From Bacteroidales bacterium (GTDB taxonomy: Bacteria; Bacteroidota; Bacteroidia; Bacteroidales; Bacteroidaceae): DNA of 45,596 nt. This document shows positions 1-8,772 of the stretch, piece by piece. The position numbers and the translations under genes were made by a program. The stretch spans positions 1 to 45,596 of the forward strand of contig JAGHUS010000150.1 of the NCBI GenBank assembly GCA_018064685.1, read 5' to 3'. Position 1 is the stretch's first letter; each line of letters opens with the position of its first letter. A model generated the notes under the pieces. That model did no database searches. It was not told where the DNA came from and saw only the letters and a program-made list of their open reading frames with translations.

Positions 1-750
1 TCCTGCAACTTTTTAACTATATATTATTCAATTATTTACAGATATTTTTTTACTTGTTTTTCTGCACCCAAATTGGTGAAGAACCAGGTTATAATAAAAA
101 AAGTGCCCTTTTTGCCCTCAGCCCTCATATCTTCATGATACTATGTGTGTTATAGAGAGCGCATTTGAATTTAAAAATGCCCGCAAAAATGCCCTAAGCT
201 TAAAATATGCTCTTTTTCCGAAAAAATGAAGCTTGAATAGCAATTCATTCATCTGTGCCTTCACAGACACCAAAACACTCGCCAGGAACGCCGCCTACGT
301 TTTACGGTTATTAGGTTATTAGGTTATACGGAAATTGCCTTTTGAGAGAATGCCTTTGGGAAGATCTGGTATAATCCTCAAAACCGTAAAAGGTCTTTAG
401 ACCGACCTCAAAACCTTATAACCGAACAACTTGAGCAACTGCGAAAGTTGAATAGTATATAATTCCCTTTGACTTTCCCTTCGGCCGTCGAGCTGAACCT
501 TCTAGCACAGCGACAAAGACAAGATGAGTTGGGTTGCCTGTCGGCAAGAAATCTTAGCCCTGCGGGGAAATATTAGGCCCTACGGGAAAATCTCAATTAA
601 GGAAATAATTTTGGTTCTTGTGGATTTCGTTTTTTGTACATGCCCCGCGAATTCGGCCATTCAAGTTAACAAACAGATTCTTTGTTTTTTTATTGGTTGA
701 TTGAGAAAAATTATAGTATAATTGCGTGAGTAAAATTTAAAAAACACATC
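1..750. other. Non-coding left flank, no gene seen
   Basis: No convincing coding frame was found. Bases 90-215 hold T/A-rich stretches with several TGCCC-containing repeats. Bases 253-299 carry the left copy of a 47-bp direct repeat. Bases 305-470 hold short degenerate repeats such as 'ttattaggttat'. A weak promoter for the next gene may lie at 692-724 (ATTG, 21 bp, TATAATTG; one mismatch in each box). Confidence 0.6.
253..299 (+). repeat. 47-bp direct repeat, left copy
   Basis: The segment beginning CTGTGCCTTCACAGACAC and ending GCCGCCTACG recurs almost exactly at 1553-1600, with one substitution and a small A-run length change. The two copies bracket the N-formylglutamate amidohydrolase-like gene in the same orientation. 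This is seen directly. Whether they mark an insertion or belong to a dispersed repeat family cannot be told from one window. Confidence 0.8.
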
Positions 751-1467
751 ATGGAAAAGTTTAACAAAATTGTCTTGAACATACCTCATGCATCATTGAA
801 CTGCCAATCATTAGCAGAAAGCGGATGGAAAGAGAATGCTAATTTAATCAACATAATGATAAAGGAAACTGACTGGCATACTGATTTTATTTTCACTGAC
901 ACCAATAACAAAAGTGTCGTACCATTCATTTTCCCATATTCACGCTTTATTGTTGATGTGGAGAGATTGGAGAACGACCCACTGGAAAGTGAAGGACGGG
1001 GTATTGTATATAAAAACATAGGGAGTTTTGCAAGAACAACAGATGACAGCTATAAGCAACATTTGCTGGAAATGAGAAAGGATTACCTTGACAGAATAGC
1101 AGATGAGATTGACAGCGAGACAATCGTAATAGACTGCCATTCATTCAACAACGAACTAGCCAAAGATGTTGATATTTGTATCGGATACAATGACGACTGG
1201 TCAAAACCCGACAAGGAAACAATCGATAACATTGTCTCTATTTTCGAGTCCGCAGGATATAGGGTTGCCATCAATCGTCCATATAGCAATTCAATCACAC
1301 CAAAGGATAGCAAAGACTATAAGTCTGTCATGATTGAAGTGAACAAGAAACTCTATCTCAGAAATGGCATTGAAATAAACATCGACACAAGATATGCCCC
1401 AAGATTGACAAGCACCATCAAGAAAGTGTACAATTCACTTTTACAAGCTTCGCATACGGTCAACTAG
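751..1467 (+). CDS. N-formylglutamate amidohydrolase family protein
   Basis: A 238-residue soluble protein without a signal peptide. It shows the family's conserved points in order: 'NIPHAS' at residues 10-15, 'SRFIVDVER' near 64-72, 'DCHSF' at 128-132 and 'MIEVN' near 194-198, with His and Glu residues suited to zinc binding. Family members hydrolyse N-formylglutamate in histidine breakdown or act as related amidohydrolases. No hut gene is nearby, so the substrate is not settled. The gene stands alone between two direct repeats and is AT-richer than the sugar-metabolism genes, which hints at a separate origin. The ATG start gives the full N-terminal motif. Confidence 0.8.
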   Translation: MEKFNKIVLNIPHASLNCQSLAESGWKENANLINIMIKETDWHTDFIFTDTNNKSVVPFIFPYSRFIVDVERLENDPLESEGRGIVYKNIGSFARTTDDSYKQHLLEMRKDYLDRIADEIDSETIVIDCHSFNNELAKDVDICIGYNDDWSKPDKETIDNIVSIFESAGYRVAINRPYSNSITPKDSKDYKSVMIEVNKKLYLRNGIEINIDTRYAPRLTSTIKKVYNSLLQASHTVN

Positions 1468-1552
1468 TTGAGAGTTTAGGGTATAGAGTTTAGAGTAGTG
1501 GAACAGTTTAAAGTGTAAAGTTAGCGAGTTAACTTTTTCCAGGGAAAGACAC

Positions 1553-1600
1553 CTGCGCCTTCACAGACACAAAAAACACTCGCCAGGAACGCCGCCTACG
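1553..1600 (+). repeat. 47-bp direct repeat, right copy
   Basis: This is the second copy of the segment at 253-299, with two extra As in the A-run and one C/T difference. It runs straight into the 44-bp tandem repeat array at 1601. Confidence 0.8.
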
Positions 1601-1732
1601 CTCCTAGCGAGCGAAAACTGTGACCGCAGCGAGTGAAGGCTGCGCTCCTAGCGAGTGAAAGTTGCGACCGCAGCGAGTGAAGGCTGCGCTCCTAGCGAGT
1701 GAAAGCTGCGACCGCAGCGTATGAAAGTTATG
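1601..1732 (+). repeat. Three tandem 44-bp repeats
   Basis: Units start at 1601, 1645 and 1689, each beginning CTCCTAGCGAG. Each unit is itself two similar 22-bp halves sharing 'agcgagtgaa'. The third unit is more diverged near its end. The array lies just beyond the stop codon of the minus-strand deoxynucleoside kinase at 1743. No coding frame explains it. Confidence 0.85.
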
Positions 1733-1742
1733 ACCGAAGCGG

Positions 1743-2357
1743 TCACGAGAAGAGGCCGAAGAGTTCGGCATCGATCATATCGGTGACACGCTTGAAGTCC
1801 TGCGGATTGGACTCGAACTTAGTGGTATCGCCATCCACGATGATGAGCTTGCCCTTGTACTGCGAAATCCACTCTTCGTAACGCTTGTTCAGACCCGTGA
1901 GATAGTCGATACGGATGGTCTGCTCGTAGCCGCGTCCACGCTTCTCGATCTGCGCAATGAGGTTGGGGATGGTACTGCGGATATAGATCATAAGGTCGGG
2001 CAGTCCGACGAGCGACATCATGAGGTCGAACAACTCGGAGTAGTTGTCAAAGTCGCGATCGCTCATATAACCCTGATCGTGCAGGTTGGGTGCAAAGATA
2101 CGCGCATCCTCAAAGATGGTACGGTCCTGAATGATGGTCTCCTTGCTCTTCGAGATCTCCACCACATCGCGGAATCGTTTGTTAAGAAAATAGATCTGCA
2201 GATTGAACGACCAGCGACTCATGTCGCCATAGAAATCCTCGAGATAAGGATTGACGTCGACGGGTTCGAACTGAGGTGTCCAACCATAACGCTTTACGAG
2301 CATCTTGGTAAGTGTGGTCTTGCCACAACCTATGTTTCCGGCTATTGCTATATGCAT
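1743..2357 (-). CDS. Deoxynucleoside kinase (second tandem copy)
   Basis: A 204-residue cytoplasmic kinase that phosphorylates deoxynucleosides for nucleotide salvage. The P-loop 'GNIGCGKTT' lies at residues 7-15. A 'QDRTIFED' segment near 97-104 matches the DR(S/T) motif, and an Arg-rich lid ('EKRGRGYEQ') lies near 158-166. Length is normal for the dNK family. It sits about 160 bp downstream of a paralogue with the same layout, so the two probably form a duplicated pair with divided base preference, as seen in other bacteria with dAK/dGK pairs. Which nucleoside each prefers cannot be read from the sequence. Confidence 0.88.
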   Translation of the reverse strand: MHIAIAGNIGCGKTTLTKMLVKRYGWTPQFEPVDVNPYLEDFYGDMSRWSFNLQIYFLNKRFRDVVEISKSKETIIQDRTIFEDARIFAPNLHDQGYMSDRDFDNYSELFDLMMSLVGLPDLMIYIRSTIPNLIAQIEKRGRGYEQTIRIDYLTGLNKRYEEWISQYKGKLIIVDGDTTKFESNPQDFKRVTDMIDAELFGLFS

Positions 2358-2404
2358 TTTTTGTAATGAATTAAGATTTAAGAGAGAAGAATTAAGAATT
2401 GGCT

Positions 2405-2520
2405 CACCGCGCAGCCTAATTATTCGGTTTTACGGTTTTGCGGTTTTATGGTTTTGCGGTTTTGAGGAAAATACACCGCGCAGCCTAATTATGAATTATG
2501 AATTATGAATTATGAATTGA
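2405..2520. repeat. Short-period repeats between the two kinase genes
   Basis: The spacer has 7-8 bp units of the type 'cggttttg/cggtttta' (about 2424-2466) and then 'attatga' heptads (about 2489-2518). A segment 'caccgcgcagcctaatta' occurs twice, at about 2405 and 2474. No gene or clear promoter is seen. Confidence 0.75.
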
Positions 2521-3144
2521 CTAAGGTTCCGGGAAAAGGCTGAAGAGGCGGCTATTGACCTTGTCGACAATCTTGGCGAAGTCTTCGCGGTTGTGCAGGA
2601 AGTCCATATTGTCAACATCGATGATGAGTACACGCCCTCCATATTTATGCTGAATAAAATCCTCATAGCGTTCGTTCAAGCCCTTGAGATAGTCAATGGA
2701 AATCTGCTGTTCGTAATCGCGTCCACGCTTCTGGATGTTAGCCACAAGATGCGGGATGCTGGCACGAAGATAGATAAGAAGGTCAGGATATTTCACAATG
2801 TTAACCATCTGCTCGAAGAGCTCCATGAAGGTCTCGTAGTCACGGTCGCTGAGGTTTCCCTGCGCCTTGTTGTTGGCCACAAAGACATGCACGCCCTCGA
2901 AGATACTACGATCCTGGATGATGCAATGATTGGCTTTGTTGATGTCGATAATATCCTTGAAACGTTCCTTGAGGAAATACACCTCGAGCGGGAACGACCA
3001 GCGCTGGATGTCCTTGTAGTAATCCTCAAGATAGGGGTTGTAGCTGACAGCCTCGAAACGCGGTTCCCACCCATAGTGCTTGGCCAGCATACGTGTAAGA
3101 GTAGTCTTTCCGCTCCCTATATTTCCGGCAATGGCGATGTGCAT
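2521..3144 (-). CDS. Deoxynucleoside kinase (first tandem copy)
   Basis: A 207-residue paralogue of the adjacent kinase. The P-loop 'GNIGSGKTT' is at residues 7-15, 'QDRSIFEG' near 97-104, and the lid-like 'QKRGRDYEQ' near 158-166. Both proteins start MHIAIAGNIG, have nearly equal length and share the motif order, so they come from a tandem duplication. It is the promoter-proximal member on the minus strand. A -7-like box for this strand is visible at 3393-3400, which would give a long leader through the repeat-rich spacer. Confidence 0.88.
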   Translation of the reverse strand: MHIAIAGNIGSGKTTLTRMLAKHYGWEPRFEAVSYNPYLEDYYKDIQRWSFPLEVYFLKERFKDIIDINKANHCIIQDRSIFEGVHVFVANNKAQGNLSDRDYETFMELFEQMVNIVKYPDLLIYLRASIPHLVANIQKRGRDYEQQISIDYLKGLNERYEDFIQHKYGGRVLIIDVDNMDFLHNREDFAKIVDKVNSRLFSLFPEP

Positions 3145-3439
3145 TTTCAGTTTAGAGTTTAGAGTAATTGATAAGTGTAGAGTTTAGAGTTCAGAGTTTA
3201 GAGTTCAGAGTAGTTTATCTGGGGTTAGAGTTTAGAGTAGTTTATCTGAGGTTAAAGGTTAGAGGTTAGTGGAAAGGGAGCAAAATTCTGAACCCAAACA
3301 ACTAAAACACTCTAAACTTTTTCAACTACTCTACACTCAAACTCTAAACTCTAAACTAAAAACCTGAGCATCTTAAAATCCATTTTTCATCGCAAAATTA
3401 GAAAATAATTATCAAATAGCGTAACAATAAGGGAATATA
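3145..3439. repeat. Intergenic heptad repeats ('gagttta' type)
   Basis: The spacer between the divergent kinase and metY genes is filled from about 3148 to 3350 with degenerate 'gagttta/gagttca' heptads and their complements near 3305-3358. The opposed halves could fold into a long weak stem. Past 3360 the sequence is ordinary AT-rich promoter DNA. Confidence 0.7.
3393..3400 (-). promoter_or_regulatory. Possible -7 box for the kinase pair
   Basis: On the minus strand the bases read TAATTTTG, which fits TAnnTTTG. No well-spaced TTTG box was found upstream, so support is partial. Confidence 0.35.
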
Positions 3440-3471
3440 TTTGCTGGTTTCGTGTATTTTTTGTAAATTTG
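3440..3471 (+). promoter_or_regulatory. Bacteroidota promoter of metY
   Basis: TTTG at 3440-3443, a 20-bp spacer, and TAAATTTG at 3464-3471 match the Bacteroidota consensus in both boxes and spacing. The predicted start of transcription is about 20 bases before the ATG at 3500. Confidence 0.8.
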
Positions 3472-3499
3472 CGCTAGAAAAACTAACAATCTTTAATAT

Positions 3500-4777
3500 A
3501 TGGAAAGAAAACTTGAAACCATCTGCATACAGGGCGGATGGAAAGCCAAAAAGGGCGAACCTCAGCAGTTGCCCATCTACCAGAGTACAACATTCCGTTA
3601 TGAGACGAGCGACCAGATGGCACGCCTCTTCGACCTCAAGGACGAGGGTTACTTCTATACCCGTCTGGCCAACCCCACCAACGATGCCGTAGCCAAGAAG
3701 ATTGCGGCACTGGAAGGCGGTGTGGGCGCTATGCTCACCTCGAGCGGTCAGGCTGCCAACTTCTACGCAGTGTTCAACATCTGTCAGGCTGGCGACCACT
3801 TCATCACCTCGAACACCATCTATGGCGGCACATACAACCTCTTCGGCGTGACGATGAAGAAGCTGGGCATCGAGTGTACCTTCATCGACCCCGAATGGGA
3901 CGACGAGCGCATCGAGAAGGAGTTCCGCCCCAACACCAAGTGCTTCTTCGGCGAGACCATCTCGAACCCCGGCTGTGCTGTGTTCGACATCGAGCGCTTT
4001 GCCAAGATGGCCCACAAGCATGGTGTGCCTCTCATCGTGGACAACACCTTCGCCACCCCCATCAACTGCCGTCCCTTCGAGTGGGGCTGCGACATCGTGA
4101 CACACTCTACAACGAAGTACATGGACGGACATGCCAGCCAGGTGGGCGGCTGTGTTGTGGACAGCGGCAACTTCCCCTGGGACCAGTATGCTGAGAAGTT
4201 CCCCGGACTGTGCTCGCCCGACGAGTCATACCACGGACTGACCTACACCAAGGCCTTCGGAAAGATGGGCTATATGACGAAACTCGTAGCCCAGCTGATG
4301 CGCGACCTCGGCAGCATTCCCGCACCCCAGAACTCATTCCTGCTGAACATCGGCTTGGAGACTCTGGCACTGCGCATGGCACGCCACTGCGAGAACGCCC
4401 AAAAAGTGGCAGAATGGCTGGAGAAGAACGAGAAGGTGGCATGGGTGAACTACGCCGGACTGCCCACGAACAAGTCATACGCGCTGGCACAGAAATACTG
4501 CCCCAACGGCACTTGCGGCGTCATAGCATTCGGACTGAAGGGAACGAAGGAGGAGGCCATCAAGTTCATGGACAGCCTGGACTTCATCAGCATCGTAACC
4601 CACGTGGCTGATGCACGCACCTGTGTGCTGCACCCCGCCAGCCACACCCATCGCCAGCTGAGCGACGAGCAGCTCATGGAGGCAGGCGTACGTCCCGACC
4701 TCATCCGCCTGTCGGTGGGCATAGAGCATGTCGATGACATCATCAAGGACCTGGAACAGGCAATGGAGAAGATGTAA
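3500..4777 (+). CDS. metY: O-acetylhomoserine aminocarboxypropyltransferase (sulfhydrylase)
   Basis: A 425-residue PLP enzyme of the Cys/Met metabolism family. It joins sulfide (or a thiol) to O-acetylhomoserine to make homocysteine for methionine synthesis in the cytoplasm. 'TSSGQAAN' near 79-86 is the phosphate-binding region, 'DNTFATP' lies near 180-186, and 'STTKYMDGH' places the Schiff-base lysine at residue 206. The length and the 'IYGGTYNL' segment favour the MetY group over the shorter MetB/MetC enzymes. A full promoter precedes it. The symporter downstream is 180 bp away beyond a repeat tract, so co-transcription is uncertain. Confidence 0.9.
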   Translation: MERKLETICIQGGWKAKKGEPQQLPIYQSTTFRYETSDQMARLFDLKDEGYFYTRLANPTNDAVAKKIAALEGGVGAMLTSSGQAANFYAVFNICQAGDHFITSNTIYGGTYNLFGVTMKKLGIECTFIDPEWDDERIEKEFRPNTKCFFGETISNPGCAVFDIERFAKMAHKHGVPLIVDNTFATPINCRPFEWGCDIVTHSTTKYMDGHASQVGGCVVDSGNFPWDQYAEKFPGLCSPDESYHGLTYTKAFGKMGYMTKLVAQLMRDLGSIPAPQNSFLLNIGLETLALRMARHCENAQKVAEWLEKNEKVAWVNYAGLPTNKSYALAQKYCPNGTCGVIAFGLKGTKEEAIKFMDSLDFISIVTHVADARTCVLHPASHTHRQLSDEQLMEAGVRPDLIRLSVGIEHVDDIIKDLEQAMEKM

Positions 4778-4794
4778 GAGAAGGAGGTTTTACG

Positions 4795-4905
4795 GAAAAT
4801 TCGGCTAATCGGATAATCGGCTAAACGGCTAATCGGAAATTTCGAATAAACGACTAATCGGATAATCGACTAATCGAATAATCATCTAATCGACTAATCG
4901 AAAAC
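4795..4905. repeat. Intergenic octad repeats ('taatcggc' type)
   Basis: About twelve degenerate 8-bp units of the form 'atcggcta/atcggata/cgactaat' run through the spacer between metY and the symporter gene. No TAnnTTTG box was found in this gap. Confidence 0.8.
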
Positions 4906-4958
4906 GCGAATCCCCCCAAACGAACAGAAAAAACATAAACTAAATAACCAAAACTTAA

Positions 4959-6368
4959 ATGGCAACAAACAATGCAAATGGAGCTGTACAGAACGGCTTC
5001 TACAAATTGAGCTGGATGCAACGCATCGGCTTCGGTTCGGGCGACTTGGCTCAGAACCTCATCTTCCAGACGGTGGCATGCTACCTGATGCTGTATCTGA
5101 CAACAGTGTTGAAGATCAACCCCGCCTTCGTCAGCGGTCTTATCCTCGGCGTGCGTCTCTTGGACTGCTTCTGGAGCCCCATCGTAGGTCGCTACATCGA
5201 CAACCACAACCCCAAGCTGGGTAAGTATCGCGCCTATCTGCTCTATGGTGGTATACCCCTCACCATCGCAGCAGTATGCCTCATGCTGCCGCAGGCTGCA
5301 ACATGGTCATCAACCATGAAGATTGTATACGCTACCGTCAGCTACACCTTGCTCAGCATGATCTACTCGGTAGTGAACATCCCCTACGGCTCTATCATGG
5401 CCTCAATGACACGCGACAATGACGAGGTGCTCAAGCTTACTTCTACCCGTATGGTATGCGCCAACATCGGCCAGATCATCGTACAGGCTGGCTTCCCCAT
5501 CGGTCTCGCCATGGTTCTCAGCCAGGCCATCGACTGGAAGCAGGCTATGTTCATGGCCATCGGTACCATCCCCGCCTTCGTCATCCTGCCCGCACTTCCT
5601 GTCCTGAAGAAGCTGTTCGGCAAGAAAGGCCTCTACTACGTGCTGCTGTGCATCGGTCTCGTTGGTTTCATTATCCTCTATGTCATCGGTAAGTTCTTCA
5701 ACGTGGCAGAGTGCAATGTCATCGTTCAGACAGCCAAGATCATGACCGGTGTAGGTCTGTTGGTTGGTTCGCTGATGTGGGCTCTCGTACCCGAGGTCAT
5801 CACCGAGTCGGAATACCGCACTGGCAATCGTCCTGCTGCCACCGTCAACGCACTGGCCGGTGTAGCCTTCAAGGCAGGTTTCTCGGTAGCCGGTTTCATC
5901 ACTCCCCTCGTTATGGGTTGGGTTGGTTTCAACTTCGCTGAGGAGAAATCATCACTGGCCACCGATCCCAGCGCATGGTTCACCGTAACCTCTATCTTCG
6001 CTGTCGCAGGCTTCCTGCTGCTGCTGTTCTGCTTCAAGGGCTGCCAGGAGCGCATCGCCACCACACCCGAGAAGCCTGTCACCTTCGGCGAGATGTTCAA
6101 GGAGTTCAAGGCCAACAAGTGTCTGCAGCTCATGATCTGCATCTTCATCGTGGTCTTCCTGGCTTCATTCATCAGTGCTCCCGTCAACGCCTACTACACC
6201 AAGTTGGCTGACTACAACGACGTAGCCAAGGAAGCCATCCTGTGGTTTACAACCATCATCCCCGCAGCTCTCCTCATCCTCGTAGGATTCCTTATTTATA
6301 AGTATCCCCTCACCGACGAGAAGCTGGACGAGATGAACAGAGAAATCGAGGCTAGAAACAACAAATAG
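4959..6368 (+). CDS. GPH-family sugar:cation symporter, probably for xylo-oligosaccharides
   Basis: A 469-residue inner-membrane protein with about twelve hydrophobic segments, the expected size for the glycoside-pentoside-hexuronide (MelB-type) family. The N-terminal half carries 'GFGSGDLAQNLIF' (residues 23-35) and 'RLLDCFWSPIVGRYIDN' (65-81), typical GPH signatures around the cation-binding region. It heads the run symporter-GH10-GH43, the order described for the Prevotella bryantii xylanase cluster, where xynD encodes the transporter. Context therefore points to import of xylose oligomers. The substrate itself is inferred. Confidence 0.85.
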   Translation: MATNNANGAVQNGFYKLSWMQRIGFGSGDLAQNLIFQTVACYLMLYLTTVLKINPAFVSGLILGVRLLDCFWSPIVGRYIDNHNPKLGKYRAYLLYGGIPLTIAAVCLMLPQAATWSSTMKIVYATVSYTLLSMIYSVVNIPYGSIMASMTRDNDEVLKLTSTRMVCANIGQIIVQAGFPIGLAMVLSQAIDWKQAMFMAIGTIPAFVILPALPVLKKLFGKKGLYYVLLCIGLVGFIILYVIGKFFNVAECNVIVQTAKIMTGVGLLVGSLMWALVPEVITESEYRTGNRPAATVNALAGVAFKAGFSVAGFITPLVMGWVGFNFAEEKSSLATDPSAWFTVTSIFAVAGFLLLLFCFKGCQERIATTPEKPVTFGEMFKEFKANKCLQLMICIFIVVFLASFISAPVNAYYTKLADYNDVAKEAILWFTTIIPAALLILVGFLIYKYPLTDEKLDEMNREIEARNNK

Positions 6369-6420
6369 GTTTTGAGGTTCTGAGGTTTTGAGGTTCTGAG
6401 GTTATAAGGCAGTTCAACAA
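6369..6420. repeat. Short octad repeats ('gaggttct' type)
   Basis: Roughly five 8-bp units 'gaggttct/gaggtttt' directly follow the symporter stop codon. The rest of the 145-bp gap before the xylanase shows no promoter. Confidence 0.65.
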
Positions 6421-6513
6421 TCTGCATATGACTTCTAGCATCAGAAACAAAAATCGCAAAACCTAATCTCCGCTAAACCGCAGAACCAGTAAACCGTAAA
6501 ACCGGGAAAAGAC

Positions 6514-7716
6514 ATGAAAAAGATTATAACTGCTGCCCTTCTGGCCATGCCTTTCATGAACATCAACGCCCAGTCGCTGAAACAGGCCTACGGAAGCATG
6601 TGGCGCACTAGCGTCAGCGTGAACCAATGGCAGGTGAAGGCTCAGGCCGGCAAGGGTAACAACAATAGCTATTCGGGCAACGTAAACGACGACCAGACGG
6701 CCGACTGGCCAAAGATCGTAGAGCAGTATGACTACGTAGTGCCCGAGAACGTGATGAAGTGCGAGGTCATCCACCCACAAGAGGGCGTATACGACTTCAC
6801 ACTTGCCGACCAGTTTGTGGACAAAGCCCGCCGCGATGGACTGCACGTGCTGGGACACTGTCTCATCTGGCACTCGCAGTGCGCACCCTGGTTCTTCGTC
6901 GACGAGAACGGCAAGACCATCGGCAAAGACGAGCTGAAGAAGCGCATGAAGGAGCATATCACCACCATCGTGTCGCACTTCAAAGGTCGTGTCGAGGGCT
7001 GGGACGTGGTGAACGAAGCCTTCGAGGACAACGGCACACTGCGTCACAGCATGTTCTACCAGATTCTGGGCGAGGACTACATCCCCTTGGCATTCCAGTA
7101 TGCCCATGAGGCCGATCCCAGCATCGAGCTCTACTACAACGACTACTCGATGAGCAAGCCCGAGAAGATAAAGGGCGTGTGCAACTACTTCCGTCCCCTC
7201 ATCAACAAGGGTCTGCCCATCACCGCCATCGGTCTGCAGGGCCACATGATGATGACTGACGGAGTGGGACAGATTGCCGACTACGAGAAGAGCATCAAGG
7301 CCATTGCCGACCTCGGTCTGCCTTGTTTCTTCTCCGAGCTCGACCTCTCGGCTCTGCCCAACCCCTACAACCACAGTGGTGCCAATGTCAGCGACAACTT
7401 CGCTCTCACTCCCGAGTCGAACCCCTACACCGACGGACTCCCCGCCGAGGTGCAGGAGCAGTGGGATAACTTCTGGGTAGAGTTCTACAAGATGCTCATC
7501 CGAAATAAGGAACATGTGATGCGCGTGGGCTATTGGTGCTTCAACGACCTCAGCTCGTGGCGCAACGACTGGCCCATAAAGGGACGTACAGAATACGCCA
7601 CGATGTTCGACCGCCAGAGCCAGATGAAGCCAACCATCAAGAAGCTGGTAGAGCTGGTTCAGCCCAATGACGAGAGCAACAACAAAAAGAAATCAACAAC
7701 CAAAAAGAAAAAATAA
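6514..7716 (+). CDS. xynA: GH10 endo-1,4-beta-xylanase
   Basis: A 400-residue secreted enzyme that cuts internal bonds of the xylan backbone. Residues 1-20 are a signal peptide ending near 'INAQS'. One GH10 barrel fills the rest: 'HCLIWHSQ' near 117-124, the acid/base Glu168 in 'WDVVNEAF' and the nucleophile Glu275 in 'FFSELDLS'. It ends in a lysine-rich tail (about 387-400) and lacks a type IX sorting tail, so it may stay in the periplasm or on the surface by another route. It lies 15 bp before the GH43 gene, clearly in the same transcript. The symbol follows the matching P. bryantii cluster. Confidence 0.92.
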   Translation: MKKIITAALLAMPFMNINAQSLKQAYGSMWRTSVSVNQWQVKAQAGKGNNNSYSGNVNDDQTADWPKIVEQYDYVVPENVMKCEVIHPQEGVYDFTLADQFVDKARRDGLHVLGHCLIWHSQCAPWFFVDENGKTIGKDELKKRMKEHITTIVSHFKGRVEGWDVVNEAFEDNGTLRHSMFYQILGEDYIPLAFQYAHEADPSIELYYNDYSMSKPEKIKGVCNYFRPLINKGLPITAIGLQGHMMMTDGVGQIADYEKSIKAIADLGLPCFFSELDLSALPNPYNHSGANVSDNFALTPESNPYTDGLPAEVQEQWDNFWVEFYKMLIRNKEHVMRVGYWCFNDLSSWRNDWPIKGRTEYATMFDRQSQMKPTIKKLVELVQPNDESNNKKKSTTKKKK

Positions 7717-7731
7717 TAAAACCAAAACATC

Positions 7732-8772
7732 ATGAAAACAAAGAAGCGTTATCTTTTCCCTGCCGACTACATGGCAGACCCCTCAGTACACATCTTCAAC
7801 GGTAAGATATACATCTACCCCAGCCACGACTGGGAGTGTGAGAATGTAGAGAACGACAATGGCGACCAGTATGTGATGAAGGACTACCACGTATTGCGCA
7901 TCGATGGCGATCCCATGAACGGTGAGGTCGTAGACTGCGGTTGCGTATTGCGTCAGGAGGACATCCCCTGGGCTGGCCGTCAGCTGTGGGACTGCGATGT
8001 ACAGGAGTACGAGATGGAGGTTCCCACCAACGCTGAGGAGCAGGCCAAGGGCATGGGCTACAGCAAGAAGGTGAAGAAGTATGTGATGTACTTCCCCCTG
8101 AAGGACCGTTGCGACGTGTTCCACTGGGGTACTGCCATCGCCGACAATCCCGAGGGTCCCTTCATTCCTCAGCCCGCTCCCGTTCCCGGCAGCTACAGCA
8201 TCGACATGTGTGCCTTCCGCGATGATGCCGACGGCGAGGTTTACGTTTACTTCGGCGGTCTGTGGGGCGGTCAGCTGCAGCGCTACAAGGACAATATCCA
8301 CCTCGAGGAGCCCTATCTGCCTGAAGGCAAGCAGGATGCTCTGCCCAGCCGTTGCGTACGCCTGACCAAGGACGGCTTGAACTTCGCCGAGGCTCCACGT
8401 CCCATCCTCGTTGTCGACAACGAAGGCAATCCCCTCAAGGCTGACGATCCTCACCGCTTCTTCGAGGCCAGCTGGATGCACAAGAAGGATGGCAAGTACT
8501 TCTTCTCATACAGCACCGGCGACAGCCATCTGCTTTGCTATGCAGTGGGCGACAATCCTTACGGTCCCTTCACCTATGCTGGCGAGATTCTGACTCCCGT
8601 TGTGGGTTGGACCACCCATCACGCCATCCTGCAGTACGAGGGCAAGTGGTATCTGTTCCATCACGACAGTGTGCCCAGTGGCGGCAAGAGCTGGTTGCGC
8701 AGCCTGAAGGTCTGCGAGATCGAGTTCGATGAGAACGGAGTAATTAAGACTATCGACGGTATCGACGAATGA
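7732..8772 (+). CDS. xynB: GH43 beta-xylosidase / arabinofuranosidase, cytoplasmic
   Basis: A 346-residue five-bladed propeller enzyme without a signal peptide, so it should act inside the cell on imported xylo-oligosaccharides. Catalytic residues are visible: Asp16 in 'YMADPS' (base), Asp158 in 'SIDMCAF' (pKa modulator) and Glu245 in 'FFEASW' (acid). It resembles the GH43_1 type found beside GH10 enzymes in Prevotella, where XynB releases xylose. The next gene overlaps its stop by 4 bp (ATGA), so the two are translationally coupled. Confidence 0.88.
   Translation: MKTKKRYLFPADYMADPSVHIFNGKIYIYPSHDWECENVENDNGDQYVMKDYHVLRIDGDPMNGEVVDCGCVLRQEDIPWAGRQLWDCDVQEYEMEVPTNAEEQAKGMGYSKKVKKYVMYFPLKDRCDVFHWGTAIADNPEGPFIPQPAPVPGSYSIDMCAFRDDADGEVYVYFGGLWGGQLQRYKDNIHLEEPYLPEGKQDALPSRCVRLTKDGLNFAEAPRPILVVDNEGNPLKADDPHRFFEASWMHKKDGKYFFSYSTGDSHLLCYAVGDNPYGPFTYAGEILTPVVGWTTHHAILQYEGKWYLFHHDSVPSGGKSWLRSLKVCEIEFDENGVIKTIDGIDE

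Noticed and set aside
1601..1732. Possible CRISPR array (three 44-bp repeats)
   Set aside because: The units are directly adjacent with no unique spacers, and no cas gene is present. The same applies to the 71-bp units at 33418-33590.
3145..3499. Riboswitch (SAM type) before metY
   Set aside because: The leader between the promoter at 3440-3471 and ATG 3500 is only about 20 bases, too short for a riboswitch, and no known core motif was seen.
3398..4132. Long open frame on the minus strand opposite metY
   Set aside because: It lies opposite a clear PLP enzyme, has low-complexity composition and no family signs. Long antisense frames are expected in these GC-rich, codon-biased genes. The same holds for 6463-7515, 7783-8481, 22800-23708, 33682-34275 and 34348-35343.
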